Assembly (NCBI GenBank): GCA_023374025.1
Contig: SIJG01000071.1
Location: 248,001 to 312,000, forward strand
Origin: Heterodera schachtii
Taxonomy: Eukaryota > Nematoda > Chromadorea > Rhabditida > Heteroderidae
Direction: 5' to 3'
Length of the DNA: 64,000 bases
The notes beneath the pieces were generated by a model. That model had not been told where the DNA came from, searched no databases, and saw only the letters and a program-made list of their open reading frames with translations. Shown in pieces: positions 10,895 to 21,200 of this stretch. Position 1 is the stretch's first letter; every line of letters starts with the position of its first letter. The position numbers and the translations under genes were made by a program.

Positions 10895-12891
10895 TCATCG
10901 GATGGTCAGTCTTCTGTCCACATTTCTGTTGGCCATCGTCGTCATCGGTTTGGCCACCGTCATCAAATTAATGTTGTTCTGCTGGGCAATGCCACCTCTT
11001 TTCACCAAATTTCTCCAATAAATTACGGCACAAATGAACGCGTCCACGGGGCATGCCGAAATGCTCAGTTCGCCAACGTAATTTGCCATCACCAGCCCAG
11101 TGCTCTGAAAACAGCAACAAAATAGTTAAAAAGAATAAAAACAAATTTAAATACAATAATATAAAAATTGAAAAAAACACGTCATTTTAAACAATAATTA
11201 TCACCAAGCGACACTAATTTTCAAAGATTTGCCCTAATTATGGCCCATTTGAGTTTTTTTTTTCAAGTTAAAGCATTACGTAATGTAAAATAAGAATTTA
11301 ATGCTTTTGTAAGATATTAAAAAATATATGTTAATTATTTATAAAACTGACCCAGTTGAATAAAAGTGCGCCCAATGCTGGCAAAGTGTTAAAGAAAATT
11401 TCAGTGAAAATCGCCATTTTAACAACACGATTTTTCTAGAAAAAAATAATTATTCATTTTAATATTTAAACTATTATTATTATTCAAAAATTACCAAATT
11501 TGCTGGCATCCCAAAAGAGCGGAGCATAAGCAGAAAACCGAAGCAACAAACGATGTTGATCAGTCCGACAACAACTTTAGGCGCGACCGAATGGATGCTC
11601 AGAGTTCGAATTGTTTCACAACTCGTCGTTTTGCAGTTCGAAACTAAACAAATTAATGAATAAATTAATTAAGTAATCAATTAGAGTTTATAATTAAATA
11701 ATTAATTAAAAGCGTCTAATTTGGGTTTGTTTTCGGCTCTTTGGAAACAAATGCCACTGATTTTTTGTTTGGGCGGGAGTACTACGGCGGAGAGACCGCG
11801 AGAGAGGGGCAAAAATAAATTTTTCAAATTTTGTCATGTAATAATTTTTAAAACAAATACTGATTTTGAAAATTCATGTTATTTTCGCCGTTCTCCGATG
11901 CTTTCGATTTTCAAAGTGTTTTCTTTTATTTAATTTTAAGTTTCGTTTAAATTGTTTAGTTTAATAATATTAAATGTTAACTAAGTTTCTTATTAAATTT
12001 TATTTAGTTTATTGCCTTTGTCCAATTGAAGTGGCAATTCTCGCAAATAAAGAATAAATGTGCTTGCCCATAATCCAATAAAAGTTAATGTGCCGACACC
12101 AAAGAGCAAATGTTTGAGCCATGAAACACTGTAAAAATGAAAAACATTGCAATTAAAGTTATTGAAGCAAAAATAATTTGTTTTAATTGAAAAAATAAAT
12201 GTTTTTATGCTTTTGCTTACTTTAAATTGGCACCCGTCTTCAGAATTAGACACCGTTCGAGTGCCAAAAGTGTGACCAAGCATGGCGCCGCAGTGATGTA
12301 GCTGATCTCGATAATGCCAGTCCAAAACAGCACATAGGGCGAGTAATATGGGTTACCGTGCTGGCCAGACCAAATGTGCGGAAGAGCCCAGAACAACATG
12401 TAGAACACGTAGGGAATGCCTAAAAAGGAAAAGCAAAAAAATTATAAATTTTATTTTCAAAATTATTTATTATTGTATTATTATTTATAAACAAAATTTC
12501 TTAATCACTGCCTAATGAGAGTCACGAAATTTCTCAAATTTGGTCTTTTGTCTGGGCAACAATCATTAGCGTGTCAATTAGCATTTTCGAGCCGAAAAAT
12601 TTTCGCCGATTTTTTGTGGCAAAGTCTCTGATGAGAAATTTATAATTTCTCACAAAACGTACCCATCGCTGAGCAAAGAGTTTGCGCGACCAAGTACAAT
12701 TGCATGCATGGCGACAGGGAATCCACGCGCAATTTGTCCTTACGAAAATGGGCAATGTAAAGCAAAGCGGACATTAGGGAGACGGAGCCGAATTTGGCAC
12801 AAAGTGACAAAATATGTTCAAACAGAAGCACAAAGTCGAGCAGAACGGCGGAGGAGGAGGGCACAACGGACGACGAAGAAATAACATTCAT
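10895..12891 (-). CDS. Nematode seven-transmembrane receptor (chemoreceptor-like GPCR)
   Basis: Six exons on the minus strand (12663-12891, 12221-12419, 12016-12128, 11495-11643, 11352-11435, 10895-11104) join in phase to 327 residues. Hydrophobic blocks follow the seven-helix pattern: VLLDFVLLFEHIL, LYLVAQTLCSAMGIPYVF, a block ending LALERCLIL (helix 3 end, where ALER replaces the DRY motif as in several nematode Sr families), HLLFGVGTLTFIGLW, VVVGLINIVCCFGFLLML, MAIFTEIFFNTLPALGALL and DAFICAVIYW, followed by a basic cytoplasmic tail. This fits the nematode Sra/Sre/Srbc-like chemoreceptors that sense odours or tastants; I cannot fix the subfamily. The start is chosen because TTTTCCCAG, usable as a trans-splice acceptor, lies just upstream. 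The intron between exons 3 and 4 has a GC donor (AAAG then GCAATA) rather than GT. Confidence 0.85.
11644..12015 (-). other. GC-AG intron in the receptor gene
   Basis: Exon 3 of the receptor has no usable GT after its hydrophobic block, and reading on leads to a stop within about eight codons. Using GC at 12015-12014 with acceptor AG at 11645-11644 joins phase 1 to phase 1 and gives LQLDKVSNCKTTSC, continuing into the next membrane helix. The donor context (AAG then GCAA) is the usual one for GC introns. Cyst nematodes are known for a raised share of GC-AG introns. Confidence 0.7.
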
Positions 12892-14088
12892 TTTATGTGC
12901 TGGGAAAAGGGAGAATTGGCACAATTAAAAATTATATTTTATTAATATAAAAATTAGAAAAAAGATTTTTTGAAGGTGAAAATTTACGAAAATAAAACTT
13001 TTTATTGAAAATTTTAATTTGCTATCATTAAGGCTGAAAATTATATGTAAAAAAAAATCCAGAATTATCAAAGAAATATTTGTAAAACCCCCAAATATGT
13101 ATACCCAGTACCCAAGTATGTATTCATTATTGTATATCATAAATTACCAATATCAGATTGAATTTAATGTATAATTATTTTTTCTTTCCCCATTCCCCGA
13201 TTTTAGAATCCCCGTTTCCGGTGTTCTCATAGGACTAATGAGCCCAAAATTAATATGACAATAAATGAAGAAATATAATAATGTGCTTAGTTCTTCACCA
13301 TGCATCGCTTTTTGTACCATTTGGTGAACCAAATTCAATTAATTTTCTTTTATATTTTTGCCAAATTTTTAGCATTTTCAAATCAAATTAAATTATCAAG
13401 AAAGGCCAAAAGTTTTATGGCATTTCACTTGATAAATTAAATCAGAATCAATTGTCATTTAATTTTTAATTTAGTTAAATTTTCGGTAATATTTATGGAA
13501 ATTGGAGGCAAATTAACTAAAATTGGTCACATCACAAAGCACAAAGATGGCAACATTTATTAATCATTTTCATGCATTTTGGTTTTGGTCATGTGTAATT
13601 TCTAAAATTGTTAACTTATTTAAATATTTAAGTGGGCGTAAATTAATTAAGCAATTTTAAGAAAAAAAAAAAGAAAATTACACCTTTAATTACATATTTA
13701 TAAATTGACCTTCCAATTGTGAAAATGAAGAAAACCCATAACAATGCAAAAATTCACACCCAAATTTTTCTCTTGACATTCAAATTCATATAAAAATAAC
13801 AAAAAATGTTCATTTTCTCACATATTTTGTGACGGAAGTTACAATTTATGCTTTTCGTTTTATACGTCACAAAAACAATCATTTCCATTTTTATATTTTC
13901 ATTTTTACAATATTTCCATCAATTCAAACTCAAATTAAAAAAGAAAACATTTTTGGCATTGCACAATAATTTTCTTCAGGAAAAGAATTCATCGCCGTAC
14001 TGTTTTTGCCATTCTTTGTCGCCCGAATCTTCGAGAAAATTTTCATTTCTAAATTTTGTTTTAATTTTTCAAATTTAAATTTATTTTT
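12892..14088. other. intergenic, AT-rich
   Basis: No exon with coding character was found. Small open frames (for example 13153-13338 minus and 13848-14078 plus) lack splice signals and domains; the second is antisense to the acidic secreted protein. Confidence 0.4.
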
Positions 14089-14628
14089 TCACTTTTTCTC
14101 TCCGCTTTTGCTCTTCTCTTCTTCCCGCTTATTTTCTTCGTCGTATTGTTGTTCTTCGTCTTCTTCTTCCGATGGGCAATCATCAATTTCCGGAAATCGC
14201 CAACAACAAGTCGCAATCGTATACTGCTGAATGCACTTCAAGAAGGGATCACTCGGACTAAACACAAGAAATAAATAAATGAAAAATTTAACATAATTAA
14301 CATAAATAATTTAATGGGAATTAATGATATAAAGTAATAATATTAAATTTAAAATGCTTTTTAAATAAATTTCCTGTTTAATACTTTGCTTAAAAATTAA
14401 TATATTTTATTTAATTTTAATTATTTATTCTTTTATTATTTATTATTCAAATTAATTAAATTGTTTTAACTGTATTAAATCTGTTCATTAATATTAGTTT
14501 AAAATTCTTCATAATCACCTTTTCTCAGCCAAATTTAGCAAAAATTGCTTTGACATTATGGAGGAAAAACAATTGTGAACCAACAGAAAAGCAAAAAGAA
14601 TTATGGCGTGAATAAAACACAGATTCAT
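14089..14628 (-). CDS. Small secreted acidic protein, unrecognised
   Basis: Two exons on the minus strand, 14519-14628 and 14089-14257, join in phase 2 to give 92 residues. Residues 1-22 form a signal peptide (CFIHAIILFAFLLVHNCFS). The mature part begins SIMSKQFLLNLAEKS, holds a short conserved-looking core with four cysteines (FLKCIQQYTIATCCWRF then EIDDC), and ends in a highly charged tail of Glu, Lys, Asp and Gln. The donor (AAAAG then GTGATT) and acceptor (TTTAG) are normal. No known family was recognised. Small size, secretion, few cysteines and a charged low-complexity tail are seen in many parasitic-nematode effector candidates, but also in neuropeptide-like and body-fluid proteins. 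Confidence 0.7.
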
Positions 14629-16860
14629 TTTACAATAAATAATAGTTTTAAGCTCAAAATAAATAAAATTAATTTCCTCGAAATTTCTTCGATTAAATAA
14701 TAAATTATTAATACAAAAAAAAAATTTCGCATTGTTTAAAATCTAAGAAATAATGCTGAAATGAACATCTTTGTGAAATTGAATGAAATTGTAAGTTTAA
14801 AAGAAAATTCTTTTTTTTTTTGTTAAACAATTAAAGATTTAAAAAAATTGGTTTAAAATTAATTAAATAAGTGAAAATAATAAAATTTATTAAAAATTAA
14901 TAAACAAAAATGTATTTATTTTCATATTTTTTCGAAAAAACATCGATAAATTCCTTTTGTTTTCACTGTCTGTCACTGATAAAGCTTTGACAGAAAAGTG
15001 TTAATTCAGCAAAACATTAACAATGTTTACACTAATAACTTTACGAATAATTTGCAATTGTAAAACATTAATAACAAAATAAATAATTTATTAACTTTTA
15101 AAATATAAATTGAAACTCAGCTCCGGCTTAAAACCTGCTCAAAAATGGGTTTTCGAATATTTTAGACCTTGATTTTTGTACAAGGACAAAAAATGTAAAT
15201 TTTAGGTTATAAGTATTTGTCAAGTGTTTTCGAACATTCCTAAGAAGAATGTTTGATTTGGTTGTGAAAGAAAAAAGAACTACGGTCCAAAATTCGTCCG
15301 GGGCTATTTTCGGTTTCTGTTTTTTGTCCTTTACCTGGTTAACGGGAAATCAAATCGGTTTTACGAATTTTCTTTTTTATGTAATTTTTTATAAATATTT
15401 CATCGTTTCATTTAATTGGAAACTAATAACTGGCCAATTATGGATTTTATACCTTTTAACGAACATTTAGATTTGCCGCATAATTGAAATGTTTTATTGA
15501 CATTTTAAAGAAAAAATAAATAAATTTCCAAAAAGCGAAAAAATATTTGTCATTCATTGTCACAGGTTCATTCATTTTTCAGTTTTCGTTTTTAGTTATC
15601 TGAAAGCTACTTATCCTACACGGTAAGTAAAAAAAAAATTTGTGAATTTGTTATTTTATAAAAAATGATAATTTTTTTGGGTTTTGGGCCAATTTCAAAA
15701 ATACAGAGGAAAGTTTTTGTTAAATATAATGCGCAAGTAAACAACATTAAGGCAGTTTTAAGTAGGGTTAAGCCCCGATCCGATGCGGGGAATACGAATC
15801 CCATCAGTTGGACTCCAAAGGACGAACGAAAATGTTTTCTAAAAGAGAATTTCTAAGATATTTTTGTTTTTGAAAAATTTCTATCATCTTTTCCTCCTTT
15901 TTATGAAAATTCGTCCCCGAAGAGGATATTGCTCCCCGACATTTTAATTAAATTTCTCCATCTATCCCCGAAAAATTTTGACGGGGAATTTCCTCACCCA
16001 TCCCCGACTTTCCTCTCCCCGCCGAGAGTCGGGGGTTTAACAATAGTTTTAAGGAAAATAAGCATACATTCGAGAAAATGTATAAGAATCTAAAAATCAG
16101 TAAGATATTTTTAGGTCGGCATATCCAAATTAGTTGGAAATTGCTTTCTTTATTTATTTTTTATTATTACTATTTAAAATTAAACATTAATTTCATTTTG
16201 CGCTTTTCTTCTCCCGCGGTGCGCTAATCCGCCGAGAAAAGCCTTTCTCTCTTTTTGTTTGATCGACGAAATGAAATGGGAATATTTTGAGCACTTGAAA
16301 TTAAAATGAAAGTGCGCTGAAGAGCACATCATTTGCTTATTCAGTCCAATTTGAAGAAAATGGCGAGCCAAAGGTCAGAGAAAATAAATAAAACAATTAA
16401 AAAATGATTTGTTAACATTTTAAAAAACAAAAAAATTATGGAAAGCAATAATTAATTGAAAAATAAAAAGCAGATGGAAAATATTATTTTTAACAATTAA
16501 TTTAAAAAAAAATAAAAATTTTAAAGAAAAGATAATATGTATAGTGAAATAGCACACAAAATTATTAAACCGATTTGGTTGCATGAAAAAACGAAAAATT
16601 ATTTATAAAGAAGAAAATGGCGAAATCATTTTATTGGGGATAGGTAAAAAGGGATTTTTCATAATGGAAATAGTGGTGATAATCCCCGGCGGCTTAGAAA
16701 CGTTAAAAATAAAAGTGAATAGCTGAATTATAAAAGAATGTTTTCATTTGTATAATTTATTTTAAATTAAATAATAAAATTTAATTAAATCTTTATGTAA
16801 ATAAATACTTTCACATATAAATTTATACATATAGGGAGGGGTATCATTACAAAAAAAAAA
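14629..16860. other. intergenic with diverged repeats
   Basis: AT-rich. A segment at 15240-15320 (GGTTGTGAAAG then GGTCCAAAATTCGTCCGGGG) resembles one arm of the foldback elements described below. Another at 15910-16035 is built of repeats of TCCCCGA and ends in GAGAGTCGGGGG. No gene is supported. Confidence 0.4.
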
Positions 16861-16879
16861 AATGTTTCCCAAAAAGAGG

Positions 16880-17160
16880 GAAATCGGTCGATGTCAGTCA
16901 GTGATCCCTCCCCCCAGGGCTCGTCCTCCGCTGCTTGTTCTTCAGCTGATTGTGATCACTTTTGTGCTGCTTTTCCCCCGTTTGCCTTTAAGCCATCCGT
17001 CGCCGTTTCCCCCAAAATGGGCGAATCCGTCGCTTTTTTCGCCCTTTGCCCATTGTTTGGTTTGGGGACGGACGGACAGGTTTTGGACGGGGGGGGGACA
17101 TTTGGCCATGGCCAACGACGGACGGACGGACTGACGGGACGGATTTGGTAGCGCAGAGAA
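16880..17160. other. GC-rich island of unknown role
   Basis: About 280 bases that are clearly richer in G and C than the flanks, with C-rich runs, GACGGACGGAC direct repeats near 17065-17145 and open frames on both strands. The protein readings are rich in Ser, Pro and Ala or are shadows of one another, and no splice-consistent gene model emerged. It may be a promoter, a non-coding RNA or a foreign repeat. Confidence 0.3.
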
Positions 17161-17541
17161 AACAAAAGAAAAAACAAAAAGCGTTTCGCCAACAAAACTT
17201 TCAAATGTCATGGGGAAAGAGCAGAGCAAATACCACAAAGACACGCCCAGCAATTAGCAATTGAAGAAGCAAATGCAACCAAAAACAGGTTGAAGGGGCG
17301 CAACAAATTTAAAAAAAAAAATGGCGGCTGTAAGTTTTCACGGATAAAGCAGGAGGAACAACAACAACAATTAGCTTTTGGTTGACTAATTAGCCTCATT
17401 AGCCATTAATTAGGGAGGTGTGAATTCAGGGCTTTACCTTTATTTTTCCTGAGCCCTCTTTGGTCTGAAAAATGCATAAAATTGGTACAAACCTTTAAAA
17501 AAAAATAATAAGTCCCATCGCTGGGTAAATTTTGAAAAATT

Positions 17542-17826
17542 TCATAAGAAATAATTAACCGATTTTGACTCAACATTTTTATGCAATGAGTCGGGCAAAT
17601 CCTGTGAAGTATTTTTGCTGATTCTTGGTATTGAGTCGCAATTTAACTGAATGTACTTAAAACAAATTCCCAAGGAAAAAATCTGAAAAAAGCTAATAGA
17701 ATTTTTAAGCATTTTTTCAAATTTTTTTTGCATGGGAATTTTTGAATTACAATTAAATTGGCGATTATCGAGTTGTGTCGGATCTATGATCGTCAAATAA
17801 GGAACATTTCTTTCATGCTTTTTCAC
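17542..17826 (-). CDS. possible exon of an unidentified gene
   Basis: An open frame on the minus strand reads KHERNVPYLTIIDPTQLDNR near its start. A good acceptor (TTTTTTCAG) lies in the middle, after which it reads IFSLGICFKYIQLNC and runs to a stop at 17542. The second half could be a terminal exon. I found no upstream exon that joins it cleanly. It lies just beyond the end of the galectin-like gene on the same strand and might be a paralogue fragment or a separate gene. Confidence 0.2.
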   Translation of the reverse strand: MKKHERNVPYLTIIDPTQLDNRQFNCNSKIPMQKKFEKMLKNSISFFQIFSLGICFKYIQLNCDSIPRISKNTSQDLPDSLHKNVESKSVNYFL

Positions 17827-18234
17827 TTTGCCGATTTTTTTTTAATATTTGTTTATTCTCGGGACGAATCGGCCAATTTTATTGGGGTACGAAACAGCGG
17901 AGAACGAAATATGACAGCGCGCCAATGTTGGCCAAATTAGCATTTTAGTGAACCATTTGGTCATTTTTTAATTTAACAAATTTTGGCAGAAATTCTTACA
18001 TTTCGGATGCAATTTGCCTTCATATTTATATAAAAAAGATAAATTATTTAATAATTATTTAATTTTATAGGCACTCTCATTTGTCCTTTGTTAAGTGTAA
18101 TGAAAAATTTAATTTTCAAATAAAAATAAACAAATCAACTCAAATGTTTAAAAAATACATAAATGAAATAAATAATTTGACATTATAAAACCCTTATAAA
18201 ACCCCAAAAAATAAAATCAAATAAAAATAAAAAT

Positions 18235-21200
18235 TTAAGGCTTCTCTTTAGTGCTTCTTTGAACACTTTTACCTTCTTTGTTTGTGATTTCGATTTTGAT
18301 GTTGGTCAGGTAATTCTTAATCTGAAAAATCATAACATTGGTGTGAATAAATAAATAAAAAAGAAGTGTTGCCGAATCCCCGGCACAAAATATTCCCCCA
18401 AAATCACTGACAGAAAAAACCGTTCCCCTTAAATCCAATAATGCTCCTTTTTTACAATTTGTGAATTTGCTATTTATTTAAATTAATAATACTCTAATCA
18501 TTCAATTTATGTGCTTTCGTGCCGAGTGCTCCAGGCCAGAGATGGCATTCCGAGGCCCAAAAACGTAGGAAATCGGAAGTCGGAAATTTTTCAAAAAATA
18601 TAAATATAATAAGAATTTCTAAATATTTAATTCCGACTTTTTATCAAAAATTTCGGAAATGAATTTCGACGACTAAAATTTTTTCGGAAATCGGAACTCC
18701 GTGCCATCCCTGCTCCCGGCCCAGTAGATTTTCTCTAGGGCACCACAATTCAATGAAATAATGAATTTGTTTGGAAATAAAAAAATATACATGTCTATGT
18801 AATTGTATAAATGATTGTATTTAGAATGGACAATTAATTAATTAATTAATTAATTAATTAATTACCAACCACAACATAATCCGCGGTCCAAATAGGCATT
18901 GCCCAACTTTGCTGCACTTTGTCCAAATTTAACGTGTCCATGCACCGCTCACAGCCGCCCTTCACATCGCCAAATTTGAAAATTTTCACAAAAAAATCGC
19001 CTTTCACAGCAACGGAGTAATTATTCTCGTCAAGAATTGTCAAAGTCATGTTAAATGGCAATTTATCTGATTTCATTTTCATTTTCGGACGATGATCATC
19101 TAAAGGGTACGAAACAAGCCACTGTTTGTAGAGCATTGTCTTCTGAAGAAAAAGAGTGTGGCAAAGTAATTTTAATTTAATATAAAAAAGCAAATATTTA
19201 TTTTATAAAAAATTAATCGAATTTTATTATAAAATGTTAAAAAACTATTTTGGCATAAAATATAAACATGGAGTAAAGAAGTAAGTAATAATTTATCTAA
19301 TTATTTACTCAACTGATAAATTTTCATAATTTCCCCAAATTCATTTTTCCTCATAAAATGGAAAAGTTTTGGACAAAATCAAATCGATGGAGAAAGCATT
19401 CATTATTTTTATAATAGAAATATTATTTTAAAAAATAGAAATATAAATTAATTACCCAATTCCAAAAGTCGGTGTACATTTCGAATTTTGGAGGGTTATT
19501 CTTGGGATCGTAATAAAATCTTATGTTGAATTGAATGCGAGAAACTGAAAATCGGATGGATTTATATATTATAATTCATGAAATCTTTTAATAAATTATT
19601 CAATTTCATAAATTTAAATGCTTTTTTACAAAAATAATTATTTTTCCAATTAATTTTCTAAATTTTCACATGGTCTGATGTAACTCCATCCTGTGGTGTA
19701 AAATCCCATCTCGAACATTTTATATTCGTTTTTATATCTCATGTCCGCGCTGATGATCACTTTGTCGCCCACTTGGAGGCGATTTTTCAATTCCATTATA
19801 TGTGGCAACGGAATATTGTTATGAAATGTTTTACTTTTGTTTATTTTTGGATAACCAACATCCAAATCCAAAGGAGCATTAATCTGAATAATATTAATAA
19901 TGGGGACCGGTAAATTGGACACTGGAAAATTGGACACCAGAAAATTGGACACCGGAAAATTGGACACCAAGCGGGGATTTTTGGACACCAAAGGAAAATT
20001 GGACACCGGAAAACTGGACACCAAATTCCTATTTAAAAAAAATAAACCCAGGAATTAAGTAAAAAATAAATTTTTCTGGGGTAAATTGATTAATGAATTG
20101 TGACACTTATAATGTATCAGTTTCAGTATGCACGATTATTGGCCAAGGTGTCAAAAAATTGCACAAAAATGGGCAATCATTGGTCAAGTAGTCAAGTCAA
20201 CGAAAAATGGGACCCTATCTAAAACAAAACTTTTTTTTCTTTATGAATGATATGATGGTTTTATTTTGCTGGTGTTCAAAAATAATGATAACAATATTTA
20301 CCTCCATTTATCAAGCTTATAAATTAAATGTTCATATTAAAATAAAAATCTTTTAGCCTAACCAAAATTTTGGTTTTATTTATTTTTAATTAATAATTCA
20401 TTTATATGAAATAGTGTCCAATTTTCCGGTGTCCAATTTTCCATTAGTGTCCAATTTTCTAGTGTCCAATTTTCGGTTCCGGTGTCCAATTTACCGGGAG
20501 CCAATAAGAATAAGAATAAATTTATTAAAAAACATAATCTTTGTTGTTTGAAAAAATCTTTCAAATAATATATTTTTTTTTTTTTGGTTTTATTTAAAAG
20601 TTTTATTTAAAATTCTCGAATTTTATTTATATTAAATTTTCAAAGGAAATTAAATTAAAAGTGCATATTAATTAATAATTTGGGACGCCGCACCTCATTT
20701 TTAAAGCAACAAAAAGCGTCCAATATTAACAGACTTATTTTGAAGGCATAAAGCAACAATTTTATTCGGTTCGCTGATCACGGATATGATATCCATTTCG
20801 ACCAATTCGGACCTTGGACCCGAATTCTGAAAAAAGTCGAAAATTCATTTTTCACCAACATACACCATTATTGTTCAAAACCGATTCAAATGCATGGAAT
20901 GCCCGTAAATCCCTATTTGCTATTCCATTCGGTGCATTTGAATCGGTTTTGGACATTAAGGTGGATTTTGGTGATAAAGAATTTTGGATTTTTGTTCGGG
21001 TCCGGGGTTCGAAAATTGGTCGAAATGAATGTCATTTTCGTAATCAGCGACTCATTAATTGTTAAAAACGAAAAAAATTTATGTGGTGTAAAGTGTACAA
21101 GTACCAAATGGGGTGCGCCTTCAAAACAGAAAAGTACCAATAATTTTATAAATTACGTGGATGAATTCAACAAGCCAAGGGGGCAATGCCCTCTTTTCTT

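Noticed and set aside
16862..17253. Several overlapping frames of 70-103 residues
   Set aside because: They arise from one GC-rich island and contradict each other; none has splice or domain support.
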